A stretch of 64,000 bases of DNA, taken from assembly GCF_902498745.1 (NCBI RefSeq), contig NZ_LR701479.1, positions 2,132,881 to 2,196,880 on the forward strand. The letters are read 5' to 3'. A program made the position numbers and the translations under genes. This DNA comes from Erythrobacter sp. EC-HK427. GTDB taxonomy: Bacteria > Pseudomonadota > Alphaproteobacteria > Sphingomonadales > Sphingomonadaceae. Positions 54,888-63,660 of the stretch are shown in pieces (position 1 is the stretch's first letter; each line of letters begins with the position of its first letter). The notes below the pieces were generated by a model. The model did no database searches. It was not told where the DNA came from and saw only the letters and a program-made list of their open reading frames with translations.

Positions 54888-55575
54888 TCGCGTCAATTAC
54901 CGCGCCCGTCATGCTCGCCGGTGCATCGAGCGCGCAGAAAGTGGCGATCTGCGCGATTTCTTCCGGCTCGGCCACGCGGCCCAGCGGGATGTCGGCGAGG
55001 AGGCCGTCGCCGCCCCGGCTCGCCAGATAATCGCCCGCCATGCTGGTATCGGTGAAACCCGGGGTGATGGCGAAGCTCAAAATGCCCTCTGCGGCATAGG
55101 CGCGGGCGATGGTTTTGTGCATCGCCACCATGCCGCCCTTCGCCGCAGCATAGTGCCAATGCGCAGGACTATCCCCGCGATAGGCGGCGCGGCTGGCGAT
55201 ATGGACGATGCGGCCTGCGCATTTGCGCTCCTGCCAGTGGCGCACGGCAAAGCGGCTGAGTTGCGCGGCGCTGGTGAGGTTGATGCGCATCGTATCCTCC
55301 CACCGGTCGAGCCATTCGATATCGCTCGCATGCATCGGGCTTTGTTCGAACAGTCCGGCATTGTTGATGAGCACGTCAATCCGCCCGTCCAGCCGCTCCA
55401 GCGCCTCCTGCCACAGCATTTGCGGCGCGGAAGGTTCGGCAAAGTCGGCGGCAATCGTGTCGGCATTCACGGGCCGGGTGGCGTGACCGATCACCGTCGC
55501 CCCGCGCTCGCGCAGGGTGCGGGCGATAGCAAGGCCGATGCCGCGCGATGTGCCGGTGACAAGGATATGGGTCAT
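54865..55575 (-). CDS. Short-chain dehydrogenase/reductase
   Basis: 236 residues from the ATG at 55575 (MTHILVTGTSRGIGLAIA), rather than the longer frame. NAD(P) motif TGTSRGIG, DVLINNAGLFEQ, catalytic Ser in IVHIASRAAYRGDSPAHWHYAAAKGG with YxxxK, and ITPGFTDTSMAGDY. Cytoplasmic oxidoreductase; substrate unknown. First gene of a minus-strand unit SDR-B3-like MBL-prmA-TIGR02117. Confidence 0.9.
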   Translation of the reverse strand: MTHILVTGTSRGIGLAIARTLRERGATVIGHATRPVNADTIAADFAEPSAPQMLWQEALERLDGRIDVLINNAGLFEQSPMHASDIEWLDRWEDTMRINLTSAAQLSRFAVRHWQERKCAGRIVHIASRAAYRGDSPAHWHYAAAKGGMVAMHKTIARAYAAEGILSFAITPGFTDTSMAGDYLASRGGDGLLADIPLGRVAEPEEIAQIATFCALDAPASMTGAVIDANGASFVR

Positions 55576-55721
55576 GGGAAAAACCCATAGCGTGCAGGCG
55601 GGTAGCGGGGAAGGGGCCAGTGGTACCATCCCAATTGCGCACACTTAGACCAAAGGTGGCGCTTGTCTCATGCGGGTGATGCGCTAAGTGGGCACCGACA
55701 GTCGATTCAACGGGACGGACA

Positions 55722-56102
55722 ATGGCAAACAGGCCGCTTTCACCACACCTTTCGATCTGGAAATGGGGGCCGCATATGGCGGTTTCCATCCTCCACCGCG
55801 TCACTGGAGACGGCATGGCTCTGGTCGGCCTGTTCGTCCTGCTGTGGTGGCTGGGCGCTTTGGCGAGCGGGCCGGACTATTACGCTTGGTTCGCGGGGCA
55901 CGCAGGCAGCTGGTACGGCACCGTGGTGCTGGTCGGGCTGACCTGGGCCTTCTTCAACCATGCTTCGAGCGGCATCCGCCACTTCGTCCTCGATACCGGC
56001 GCTGGGTACGAGCTGGATGCCAACCGCAACTGGTCTTGGGTCTCGATGCTGCTGCCGATCGTGCTGACGGGCGCCCTTTGGGCCTTCATCCTGCTTCGCT
56101 GA
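55722..56102 (+). CDS. sdhC: Succinate dehydrogenase cytochrome b556 subunit
   Basis: 126 residues, three transmembrane helices. RPLSPHLSIWKWGPHMAVSILHRVTGDG is the SdhC signature, with the SxxHR region near the quinone site; a heme-ligand His lies in HASSGIRHFVLDTG. Anchors complex II and binds ubiquinone in the inner membrane. First gene of sdhCDA. Confidence 0.95.
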   Translation: MANRPLSPHLSIWKWGPHMAVSILHRVTGDGMALVGLFVLLWWLGALASGPDYYAWFAGHAGSWYGTVVLVGLTWAFFNHASSGIRHFVLDTGAGYELDANRNWSWVSMLLPIVLTGALWAFILLR

Positions 56103-56111
56103 GGAATTGTA

Positions 56112-56501
56112 ATGGGTAACGGAACTTCCATCGGCCGCGTGCGCGGTCTCGGCTCGGCCCACGACGGCGCGCATCACTGGCTGGTGCAGCGTTTCACCGC
56201 GGTCGGCAACCTTGTCACCGTGCTGTTCCTCGGCATTTCGCTGGTGATGCTGCCCGATCTCGATCACGCCACGGTGACCGGCTGGATTAGCGAGCCGATC
56301 CCCGCCTTTATGCTAGCGCTGCTCGTCATCACCACCTTCTGGCATGCGCGGCTTGGGCTGCAAGTGCTGATCGAGGATTATGTCCACGAAGCGGGCAGCA
56401 AGTTTGCCGCGCTGCTCGTTCTCAACCTTCTTACCTTCGCAGGGGCCGGGTTCGGCCTGTTCTGCATTGCGCGCCTGTCGCTGGGCGCAGGAGCTGCCTG
56501 A
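56112..56501 (+). CDS. sdhD: Succinate dehydrogenase membrane anchor subunit
   Basis: 129 residues, three helices. [26 protein letters not shown] is the SdhD opening of alphaproteobacteria; the second helix has [18 protein letters not shown] with the heme-ligand His and the quinone-site residues. It starts 9 bases after sdhC, and its stop overlaps the sdhA start by one base. Confidence 0.95.
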   Translation: MGNGTSIGRVRGLGSAHDGAHHWLVQRFTAVGNLVTVLFLGISLVMLPDLDHATVTGWISEPIPAFMLALLVITTFWHARLGLQVLIEDYVHEAGSKFAALLVLNLLTFAGAGFGLFCIARLSLGAGAA

Positions 56502-58345
56502 TGGCCCGCAACGCCACTTACGAAATCAACGGACGCGCTTACCCGATTACCGACCACACCTATGATGTGGTGGTGGTGGGCGCGGGCGGATCCGGCCTGC
56601 GCGCCACGATGGGCGCGGCGGAAGCCGGCCTGCGGACGGCGAACATCTCCAAGGTCTTCCCGACGCGTTCGCATACCGTGGCCGCACAAGGCGGGATCGC
56701 GGCGAGCCTTGGCAACAACACGCCCGATCACTGGTCTTGGCATATGTATGACACGGTGAAGGGTGCCGACTGGCTGGGCGATCAGGACGCGATCGAATAT
56801 CTGGCGCGCGAAGCTCCGCAGGCGGTGTATGAGCTGGAACACGCCGGTGTTCCCTTTTCGCGCAACGAAGACGGCACGATCTACCAGCGCCCGTTTGGCG
56901 GCCATATGCAGAATATGGGCGAAGGCCCGCCGGTGCAGCGCACCTGCGCCGCGGCTGACCGCACGGGGCACGCCATGCTCCACGCGCTGTATCAGCAGAG
57001 CCTCAAATACTCGGCCGATTTCTACATCGAATATTTCGCCATTGACCTGATTATGACGGGCGAAGGCGCGAACCGCCGTTGCGTCGGCGTGATCGCCATG
57101 TGTTTGGATGACGGGACGATCCACCGCTTCCGCAGCCACGGCGTGGTGCTGGCGACGGGCGGCTATGGCCGTTGCTACTACACCGCGACGTCTGCACACA
57201 CCTGCACCGGCGATGGCGGCGGGATGGTGCTCCGCGCAGGCCTGCCCTTGCAGGACATGGAATTCGTGCAGTTCCACCCCACCGGAATTTACGGCGCGGG
57301 CGTGCTGATTACCGAAGGCGCGCGCGGCGAGGGCGGGTATCTCACCAACTCAGAAGGCGAGCGGTTCATGGAACGCTATGCCCCCTCGGCCAAGGATCTG
57401 GCGAGCCGCGACGTCGTCTCCCGCTCGATGGCGCTTGAAATGCGCGAAGGGCGCGGGGTGGGGCCGAATGGTGACCACATCTACCTCCACCTCGACCATA
57501 TCGACCCGAAGGTGCTGGCCGAGCGGCTGCCCGGTATCACCGAAAGCGGCAAGATCTTCGCCGGCGTCGATCTGACCCGCGAACCGCTGCCGGTGACCCC
57601 GACAGTGCATTACAATATGGGCGGCATCCCCTGTAACTATCACGGCGAAGTCGTGACCATCGGGCCGGACGGAAATCCCGACCATGTGGTGCCCGGCCTG
57701 TTCGCAGTGGGCGAGGCGGCCTGCGTTTCGGTGCACGGCGCGAACCGCCTCGGCTCGAACTCGCTGATCGACCTCGTGGTGTTTGGCCGCGCAACCGGCT
57801 TCCGCCTGAAAGAGCTGATCAAGCCCGGCGCGGCGCATGACGAATTGCCCGCCGACAGCGCGGATATGGCGCTCACCCGTCTCGACCATTTCCGCCACGC
57901 CGATGGCGGCTCGCCCACGGCGGAGCTGCGCAAGGAAATGCAGCAGACGATGCAAAAGCACGCCGCCGTGTTCCGCGACAGCGCGCTGATGGGTGAAGGC
58001 GTTAGCAAGCTGGCCGAGACTAACAAGCGGCTGGAGGACGTGAAAGTCCACGACCGCTCGCTCATCTGGAACAGCGATCTGATCGAGACGCTGGAGCTCG
58101 ACAATCTGATGGCGCAGGCGGTGGTGACGATGTCCTCGGCCGAAAACCGCAAGGAAAGCCGCGGCGCGCACGCGCATGAAGACTTCCCCGAGCGCGACGA
58201 TGCCGGTTGGATGAAGCACACCGTGGCCTGGTTCAAAGGCTGGGGCGGATCAGGCGGCGATGTAAAGATCGACTACCGCCCGGTGCACGAATACACGCTG
58301 ACCGACGACGCGGAGTATATCAAGCCGAAGAAGCGGGTGTATTGA
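56501..58345 (+). CDS. sdhA: Succinate dehydrogenase flavoprotein subunit
   Basis: 614 residues. FAD motif [20 protein letters not shown]; His58 in [17 protein letters not shown] is the covalent FAD site; [43 protein letters not shown] and [20 protein letters not shown] are catalytic-core blocks. It oxidises succinate to fumarate. The expected next gene, sdhB, is not adjacent; an unknown gene overlaps its stop by one base. Confidence 0.97.
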   Translation: MARNATYEINGRAYPITDHTYDVVVVGAGGSGLRATMGAAEAGLRTANISKVFPTRSHTVAAQGGIAASLGNNTPDHWSWHMYDTVKGADWLGDQDAIEYLAREAPQAVYELEHAGVPFSRNEDGTIYQRPFGGHMQNMGEGPPVQRTCAAADRTGHAMLHALYQQSLKYSADFYIEYFAIDLIMTGEGANRRCVGVIAMCLDDGTIHRFRSHGVVLATGGYGRCYYTATSAHTCTGDGGGMVLRAGLPLQDMEFVQFHPTGIYGAGVLITEGARGEGGYLTNSEGERFMERYAPSAKDLASRDVVSRSMALEMREGRGVGPNGDHIYLHLDHIDPKVLAERLPGITESGKIFAGVDLTREPLPVTPTVHYNMGGIPCNYHGEVVTIGPDGNPDHVVPGLFAVGEAACVSVHGANRLGSNSLIDLVVFGRATGFRLKELIKPGAAHDELPADSADMALTRLDHFRHADGGSPTAELRKEMQQTMQKHAAVFRDSALMGEGVSKLAETNKRLEDVKVHDRSLIWNSDLIETLELDNLMAQAVVTMSSAENRKESRGAHAHEDFPERDDAGWMKHTVAWFKGWGGSGGDVKIDYRPVHEYTLTDDAEYIKPKKRVY

Positions 58346-58839
58346 TGGGCGTAAAGGTCAGCTACCTAGATGGTCCGCCGCTAGAGTATCGCGGATCAAT
58401 TGATACCGATGTTGCGGTTCGCATCTTCGGTTTTAATGAGGACGGGACTGTCGACCTACAATTGAACCTCTCAGTGCCAGAGGCCAAACCAGATGACCCC
58501 GAACCGTCGCCTGCGCAAATCGAATCGGTGCAGCGATTCTTTCCTCATGTTCCGGCAACGATATCATCAAGACAGGCGCACGCAATCCTATGCTACCGCG
58601 ACTATGCCCGAGCAGTAGCCGACGAGGTCGCACCCTACATGGAGTTCTCTCGCAAGGGAGTTTTAATCCAGATAATCGCCACCTTAGTCTCTCACGATGA
58701 ACGGATCGCAAAGGATGTGCGGAGTTGGGCAGAGCGTCGGTTTATCCAACATAGCGGCGATCCTCGCATAAAAACCACAAAACATTTTAAGAATTTAGCC
58801 AGCATCTGTGCTCAAGTTGTGAAAGATATAGCTCTCTGA
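58345..58839 (+). CDS. Unknown protein downstream of sdhA
   Basis: 164 residues from ATG 58345, whose first base is the last base of the sdhA stop. The protein is soluble, with a beta-rich first half (VKVSYLDGPPLEYRGSIDTDVAVRIFGF) and a helical second half containing SRQAHAILCYRDYARAVADEV and ERIAKDVRSWAERRFIQHSGDPRIKTTKHF. No family is recognised. Base composition is much more AT-rich than the sdh genes, which points to insertion into the operon between sdhA and sdhB. Confidence 0.6.
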   Translation: MGVKVSYLDGPPLEYRGSIDTDVAVRIFGFNEDGTVDLQLNLSVPEAKPDDPEPSPAQIESVQRFFPHVPATISSRQAHAILCYRDYARAVADEVAPYMEFSRKGVLIQIIATLVSHDERIAKDVRSWAERRFIQHSGDPRIKTTKHFKNLASICAQVVKDIAL

Positions 58840-58863
58840 TACCTAAAGAACAGTTTGTTTGAA

Positions 58864-59160
58864 TTATCGATCAAGATCATCCGGCACATCATCGCGCTCG
58901 TGCACGATCCGCACTACGATCAGTTGAGAGTCATTCGTCCGGTAAATGATCCGGTGCGATCCGCTTTTCAGCTTCCGGTATTCGGGCGACAGTCCGTAAA
59001 CCGCGCTGCCAATGCCGGGAAACTCCGCTGCAAATTCGATCTGGCTGCGGATATCGGCGAGATATTTCTTGGCTTGGGTCTGGCCCCACTCTGCAATCGT
59101 ATAGTCCGCGATTTCTTCCAGCTTCGTATGAACATGCGGCGTGTAAACGATTTCAAGCAT
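58864..59160 (-). CDS. ParE-family toxin
   Basis: 98 residues from the ATG at 59160 (MLEIVYTPHVHTKLEEIADYTIAEWG). RelE/ParE fold with KYLADIRSQIEFAAEFPGIG, YRKLKSGSHRIIYRTNDSQLIVVRIVHERDDV. ParE toxins inhibit DNA gyrase. The start overlaps the antitoxin stop by 8 bases. A complete TA pair with the gene upstream. Confidence 0.9.
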   Translation of the reverse strand: MLEIVYTPHVHTKLEEIADYTIAEWGQTQAKKYLADIRSQIEFAAEFPGIGSAVYGLSPEYRKLKSGSHRIIYRTNDSQLIVVRIVHERDDVPDDLDR

Positions 59161-59392
59161 CGGGGAATTTGCGCGCCATGAACCCGTCCCAGTCGAACGG
59201 CACAGGTTCGCCGCTTTCCTCACCCTCGCGGACAAGCTGGCGCAGTCGCTCGACCTTGGTGTCCTGTGCTTCAGCACGGCGCATCGCATCGCGGATCACT
59301 TCGCTGATCGATCCAAACTCGCCAGAAGCGACCTTGCGGCGGGCATATTCTTCGTAGTGCTCGCCGAGCGATATCGAGGTGTTTTTTCCCAT
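59153..59392 (-). CDS. ParD-family antitoxin
   Basis: 79 residues from the ATG at 59392 (MGKNTSISLGEHYEEYARRKVASGEFGSISEVIRDAMRR). The ribbon-helix-helix N-terminus binds DNA and represses the operon; the C-terminal part (LRQLVREGEESGEPVPFDWDGFMARKF) wraps the toxin. Overlap with parE ensures coupled synthesis. Confidence 0.91.
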   Translation of the reverse strand: MGKNTSISLGEHYEEYARRKVASGEFGSISEVIRDAMRRAEAQDTKVERLRQLVREGEESGEPVPFDWDGFMARKFPDA

Positions 59393-59493
59393 GGCTTGGC
59401 CGTATACCAAAAATTGGTAACTGCAGCAAGCAGTGCAGCAGCCTTCATTTTCTGGCATTCCACTTCGGCACCTGCGATCCCCGCCAGCTCCAT

Positions 59494-60120
59494 TTGGACA
59501 CCACCCACTTGCCCCTAACCCTCTCCTTCGCGCTCACCACCTTGTTGATCGAGCTGACGCCCGGGCCGAACATGGTCTGGCTGGCTTTGCTCAGCGCGCG
59601 TGAGGGGTTGCGGGCGGGGTTGGCGGCGGCGCTTGGCATCCTCTGCGGCCTGACTGTGTTGATGATCGCGGTCGTGCTGGGGTTTGCGCGGCTTGTCGCG
59701 GAATGTCCGGCGCTCGGCCAAGCCATGGGTTTTGTGGGAGTCGCCTTCATGGTCTGGCTCGCCTGGGATGCCTGGCGAGAGAGCAATACGGGTAGTTGGG
59801 AGGCGGCAAACGACCAGTCGGGCGAGCAGAAGGCCTTCCGGCGGGGTTTCCTGATCAATCTGCTCAACGCCAAGGCTGCGCTGTTCTTTCTCACCGTGTT
59901 TCCGAATTTCATCGATGATGCGCACACGCCTGCGCCGCAGTATCTAGTGCTGGGGCTGATCTATCTTGCGATTGCCACTGCCATCCATATCGCACTGGCC
60001 TTTGGCGGCGAGACGCTTGGCGCGTATATCAGGCACAAGGCCAACAGCGTCACGGTGCGCGCCGGATCGGCACTGGCCTTGCTCGCCGCCGCTGCCTGGA
60101 TGGCGAGCAAGGCGTTTTAG
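59494..60120 (+). CDS. LysE/RhtB family amino-acid exporter
   Basis: 208 residues from TTG 59494, the first start after the divergent antitoxin. About six membrane helices; the LysE hallmark ELTPGPNMVWLALLSAREGLRAGLAAALG and RRGFLINLLNAKAALFFLTVFPNFI are present. Exports amino acids or derivatives; the substrate is unknown. The RBS is weak and the true start could be further downstream. Confidence 0.88.
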   Translation: MDTTHLPLTLSFALTTLLIELTPGPNMVWLALLSAREGLRAGLAAALGILCGLTVLMIAVVLGFARLVAECPALGQAMGFVGVAFMVWLAWDAWRESNTGSWEAANDQSGEQKAFRRGFLINLLNAKAALFFLTVFPNFIDDAHTPAPQYLVLGLIYLAIATAIHIALAFGGETLGAYIRHKANSVTVRAGSALALLAAAAWMASKAF

Positions 60121-60172
60121 GACGTGGTAGCCATTTCCGGTTCATTCCGGGCGCGTTAGCCTGCGAAAAGGT

Positions 60173-60556
60173 ATGAAACCCGCCATCCTCCGCCTCCTTT
60201 GGTTCGTCTGCCTGTGCGCAATCCTGTACTTCGCGCTTGCGCCTGCCAGCGCCGGAGGGCTGGGCGGTGCGTCCTATCACGGGGTGGCCTTCTTCATCCT
60301 CGGCCTGTTGACGCCCGCCGCTTTCCCGAAGGGCAATCTTGTCCTTGTCTGGCTGGTGCTGCTGGCGCTGGGCGGATGTATCGAGGCGGCGCAGGGCGCG
60401 CTCGCCACGAACCGCATTCCCTCGTGGGACGATTTTCTCACCGATGCCATCGCTGCCAGTGTGGGAGTGCTCTATTACAAGCTGTGGACGGTGCTGCGCC
60501 GCCCCGCCGCACCCGATGCTAAGGCCTCCGCCGATGATGCTCCGGCGAACCCGTAA
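60173..60556 (+). CDS. VanZ-like membrane protein
   Basis: 127 residues with four hydrophobic helices. SYHGVAFFILGLLTPAAFP and GGCIEAAQGALATNRIPSWDDFLTDAIAASVGVLYYKLW carry the conserved His, Glu and Asp seen in the VanZ family (EAxQ...R..s..Dfl.n..G). Roles are poorly known. It precedes a Wza-type export lipoprotein, consistent with an envelope role; the tail is disordered. Confidence 0.85.
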   Translation: MKPAILRLLWFVCLCAILYFALAPASAGGLGGASYHGVAFFILGLLTPAAFPKGNLVLVWLVLLALGGCIEAAQGALATNRIPSWDDFLTDAIAASVGVLYYKLWTVLRRPAAPDAKASADDAPANP

Positions 60557-60654
60557 CACCGCGCAACATTCGCGGCTTTGCGGTTGCGAAAGCGCGGCAA
60601 TGGCCGTAGTCGAACCGGCATAGGCAAGCGCGCCAGACACACGAGGATTTTGCT

Positions 60655-61380
60655 TTGACCCGTTTCCGCATGATGTTCGCCGCCGCCATGGCGCTTGTGC
60701 TCGCCGCCTGTGCCACCACCACGCCGCCGCTGGGCGGTGCGCCGGGGGTCGAGGTTTCCGATACAGCCACTTTGCCGGCGCCCACTTTCGAAGATTTCGG
60801 GCCGGAACCCGATGAAGGTCTGATCCGCCCTCTCGATGTGATCCAGGTTGACGTGTTCGGGATCGAGGAGCTGTCGCGCGTGGTGCGAGTCGGCACCAAT
60901 GGCACGTTCGATTATCCGCTGATCGGCAGCGTGGAGGCATCGGGGCTGACCACGGACGAGCTTTCCTACCAGCTCGAAAACCGTCTCCGCGACACCTATG
61001 TCCGTAACCCCGATGTGACCTCGCAGATCACCGCGCGCAACGAACAATTCTTCACCATCGGCGGCGAGATTGACCGGCCGGGGCGTTTCCCCATCACCTC
61101 CACCGTTACGCTGATGGAAGCGGTCGCGATTGGTGGCGGGTTTGACGAATATGCCAACCAGTCCGAAGTGCTGGTGTTCCGCACGGTTGAGGGCCAACGC
61201 TACATCGGCGTGTACAATCTGCAAGGCATCCAGCGCGGCAATTATCCCGATCCGGTGATCTATCCGCGCGATATCGTGATGGTCGGCGATTCCCCCAGCC
61301 GTCGCCGTCTGGACACGATCCTGGCTCTGGTGCCGACGATCATCCAGCCGCTGATCCTGCTGGAGCGCGTCGCCAACTGA
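60655..61380 (+). CDS. Wza/BexD-type polysaccharide export lipoprotein
   Basis: 241 residues from TTG 60655 (GAGG eight bases upstream). Lipoprotein signal with LVLAAC. Poly_export domain (IRPLDVIQVDVFGIEELSRVVRVGTNGTFDYPLIGSVEASGLTTDEL), then an SLBB-type domain (FTIGGEIDRPGRFPITSTVTLMEAVAIGGGF). Forms the outer-membrane export channel for capsule or exopolysaccharide. No chain-length regulator or polymerase is in the window. Confidence 0.9.
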   Translation: MTRFRMMFAAAMALVLAACATTTPPLGGAPGVEVSDTATLPAPTFEDFGPEPDEGLIRPLDVIQVDVFGIEELSRVVRVGTNGTFDYPLIGSVEASGLTTDELSYQLENRLRDTYVRNPDVTSQITARNEQFFTIGGEIDRPGRFPITSTVTLMEAVAIGGGFDEYANQSEVLVFRTVEGQRYIGVYNLQGIQRGNYPDPVIYPRDIVMVGDSPSRRRLDTILALVPTIIQPLILLERVAN

Positions 61381-61431
61381 TCGGCGACCGCGCGCCGGTT
61401 ACCTGTCGTTCTTCGCAAAGTCCTCAGTAAC

Positions 61432-61471
61432 CCCACACTTATGGGAGTGTGGGCGCGCATCCTTGCGCGCT
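61432..61471. other. Two adjacent hairpins upstream of creD
   Basis: CCCACACT (61432-61439) pairs with AGTGTGGG (61446-61453), loop TATGGG, followed at once by GCGCGC / GCGCGC (61454-61471) with a six-base loop. No T-run follows, so this is not a standard terminator. It may be a leader structure or a binding site. Confidence 0.4.
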
Positions 61472-61562
61472 AGGGATTGCATGGCGGCTACATCCATTCA
61501 CTTGAAATTCAGTTCGTCGCTCACAATGCACGGTTCATCGTGAAACAGGAGGAGTTACGACA

Positions 61563-62966
61563 ATGGCCAAATCACGAAGTCCGGGAATGAAATTGCTGCT
61601 GACAGCAGTGATTGCGGGGGTGCTGATCGTTCCGCTGATGATGGTTTACGCGCTGGTCTGGGATCGCCAGAGCCAGTCCGAAACCGCGCAGGCGCAGATC
61701 ACGGCGGGCTGGGGCGGCCCGCAAACGGTGACCGGGCCGCTGCTCGTCATCCCCTACACAGCAACCGAAAACAGCAGCGAGACGGTGGACGGCGCAACCG
61801 TGACGCGCGAGCGACAGGTGCGGCGCGAGCTGTTCGTCTCGCCGCAAACGCAGGCGGTGGAAACCGCGATCGATCCTGACCGCAAAAGCTATGCGATTTA
61901 CGAGAGCATCGTATACGAGGCCGCCATCAGCGGCACCGCGCAATTCGCGCTGACTGATGATTTGCAGCGGCTCGGCATCGCGCGCGAGGCCCTGCTGCTC
62001 GATGCGGCGGAATTGCGCTTCGGCGTGTCTGATCCGCGCGGGCTGACCGACGGGGCGCGGGTGACGGCCAATGGCGAGGCGCTGGCGCTCAATCCCGGCG
62101 GCGGTCCGTTGGCGACGGGCGGCTCGGGCTTTTCCACACCGGTCAGCTGGGCAGGCGATGCGCCGCTCACCGTGCGCTGGGAATACGGGCTGCGTGGCAG
62201 CAGCTCGCTCGGCATGGTGCCGCGCGGCGGCGAGACGTCGTGGAATATCACTTCGCAATGGCCGCATCCCAGCTTCACCGGCAATTTCCTGCCCAATAAC
62301 CGCGAGGTGACGGGCGAGGGGTTCACCGCATCCTATAGCGGCATCACCAATCTGGCGCTGGGCGAGCGGCTGCTCTCGGTCAGCGACCACGCACCGCCCG
62401 CCGATGAACGGATGGAGGGCTATGCCGTTGGCTCGGGCGCTGATCCGGTGCTGGAGGCGGCATCGAGCGCGGTGACGCGCATTGCGCTGGTCGATCCGGT
62501 CGATCTCTACAGCCAGGTTGATCGCGCGGTTAAATACGGTTTCCTGTTCATCGGCTTCACCTTCGCCGCTTTCCTGATGTTCGACATTGTCGGCGGCGCG
62601 AAAGTGGCGAGTGCGGAATATCTGCTCACCGGTGTGGGCTTGATCCTGTTCTTCGTGCTGCTGCTGGCCTTTGCCGAAATCGTCGGCTTCGCGCTGGCTT
62701 ACGTGATCGCGGCGGCGGCGGTGATCGGGCTTTTGACTGCCTATAGCGCAGCTGTGCTCGGCACGTGGAAGCGCGCGGGCTTTATCGGGGGGATGCTGGC
62801 GGGGCTGTATGCGCTGCTCTTCGTGCTGCTGAGCATGGAGACATTCTCATTGGTAATCGGCGCGGTGCTGCTGTTCGTGGCGCTGGCGGGCATCATGTAT
62901 GCGACGCGTAATGTCGAATGGTCGGCCATCCGGCAGGAGGATGACGGCAGCGCTGGCTTCGCCTGA
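61563..62966 (+). CDS. creD: CreD family inner-membrane protein
   Basis: 467 residues. One N-terminal helix, a large periplasmic domain (about 35-300; GGWGGPQTVTGPLLVIPY, SLGMVPRGGETSWNITSQWPHPSFTGNFLP), then a cluster of helices (about 325-450) with VDPVDLYSQVDRAVKYGFLFIGFTFAAFLMFD, the CreD signature. Cell-envelope integrity; creD is CreBC-regulated in enterobacteria, but no creBC is here. GGAGGAG upstream supports the ATG at 61563. Confidence 0.92.
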   Translation: MAKSRSPGMKLLLTAVIAGVLIVPLMMVYALVWDRQSQSETAQAQITAGWGGPQTVTGPLLVIPYTATENSSETVDGATVTRERQVRRELFVSPQTQAVETAIDPDRKSYAIYESIVYEAAISGTAQFALTDDLQRLGIAREALLLDAAELRFGVSDPRGLTDGARVTANGEALALNPGGGPLATGGSGFSTPVSWAGDAPLTVRWEYGLRGSSSLGMVPRGGETSWNITSQWPHPSFTGNFLPNNREVTGEGFTASYSGITNLALGERLLSVSDHAPPADERMEGYAVGSGADPVLEAASSAVTRIALVDPVDLYSQVDRAVKYGFLFIGFTFAAFLMFDIVGGAKVASAEYLLTGVGLILFFVLLLAFAEIVGFALAYVIAAAAVIGLLTAYSAAVLGTWKRAGFIGGMLAGLYALLFVLLSMETFSLVIGAVLLFVALAGIMYATRNVEWSAIRQEDDGSAGFA

Positions 62967-62991
62967 TCCGGCGACAACTGACAGGGGGGAA

Positions 62992-63025
62992 GGGGGCTGG
63001 CCTTGCGGGGCCGGCCCCCATTTTT
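62992..63025 (+). terminator. Rho-independent terminator after creD
   Basis: Stem GGGGGCTGGCC (62992-63002) with GGCCGGCCCCC (63009-63019), one G-U-like mismatch, followed by ATTTTTG. It lies between convergent creD and the NrsF gene. Confidence 0.88.
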
Positions 63026-63033
63026 GTGCGAAG

Positions 63034-63660
63034 TTACCAGCGCAGCAGGCGCGGGCCGGTCAGCCAGCCGATCGCGGCCATGGCGAGGATCGGCGCCACG
63101 TAGAACGCCGTCATATAGCCCATGCCGAGTTCGGGGCAGAAGGGGGCATAGGCGGTCATCGCCACCGCGCCGCCAAACAATCCGGCCACCAGCCCCGCTT
63201 GCCGCAAATTGACCGGAGCGAGCGAACGCATGGCCAGCACCGCCAGCCCGAAAGCGGGGGGGCTGATAATCGTCATCGCGGCAAGGCAGCTGCGCCACGT
63301 GGCTCCATCGGCGACAAAGCCCCGCATGGAGACTTCAAAAGCCAGCAGCGCCACCACCGGCACAAACGGCACGGCGAGCGCGATCATCGCCGCTTTGCCC
63401 GGCTTGCCCGGTTGCCCCAGCACAAACAAAGCCGCGCCCGCGAGCAGCAGCAGCGTGAAGGAAAAGCCCCATTTCACCGCAATCGGGCCGACACCGTAAA
63501 GGGTGACGCTGGCAAAGGCATCCTCCAGCACCAGCGCAGTCGCCGCGCCGCCCAGCACCACAGCGCCCAGCAGCAGCGCGAAAAACCGCACCGCGTGGCG
63601 GGGATCGCGCTGCGCGCCGCTATCGGCAAGGCGATCGATCAGGGCTTCGAGATCAGTCAT
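63034..63660 (-). CDS. NrsF family (DUF1109) anti-sigma factor
   Basis: 208 residues with six predicted helices. MTDLEALIDRLADSGAQRDPRHAVRFFALL, RSCLAAMTIISPPAFGLAVLAMRSLAPV and YAPFCPELGMGYMTAFY match the DUF1109/NrsF family. NrsF anchors a SigF-type ECF sigma factor to the inner membrane; the lone Cys residues could matter for metal or redox sensing. Overlaps the sigma gene by 8 bases. Confidence 0.88.
   Translation of the reverse strand: MTDLEALIDRLADSGAQRDPRHAVRFFALLLGAVVLGGAATALVLEDAFASVTLYGVGPIAVKWGFSFTLLLLAGAALFVLGQPGKPGKAAMIALAVPFVPVVALLAFEVSMRGFVADGATWRSCLAAMTIISPPAFGLAVLAMRSLAPVNLRQAGLVAGLFGGAVAMTAYAPFCPELGMGYMTAFYVAPILAMAAIGWLTGPRLLRW

Noticed and set aside
58207-58344. Longer version of the unknown gene after sdhA, starting inside sdhA
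   Set aside because: The extension is the +1 shadow of sdhA; the overlap ATG at 58345 fits coupling.
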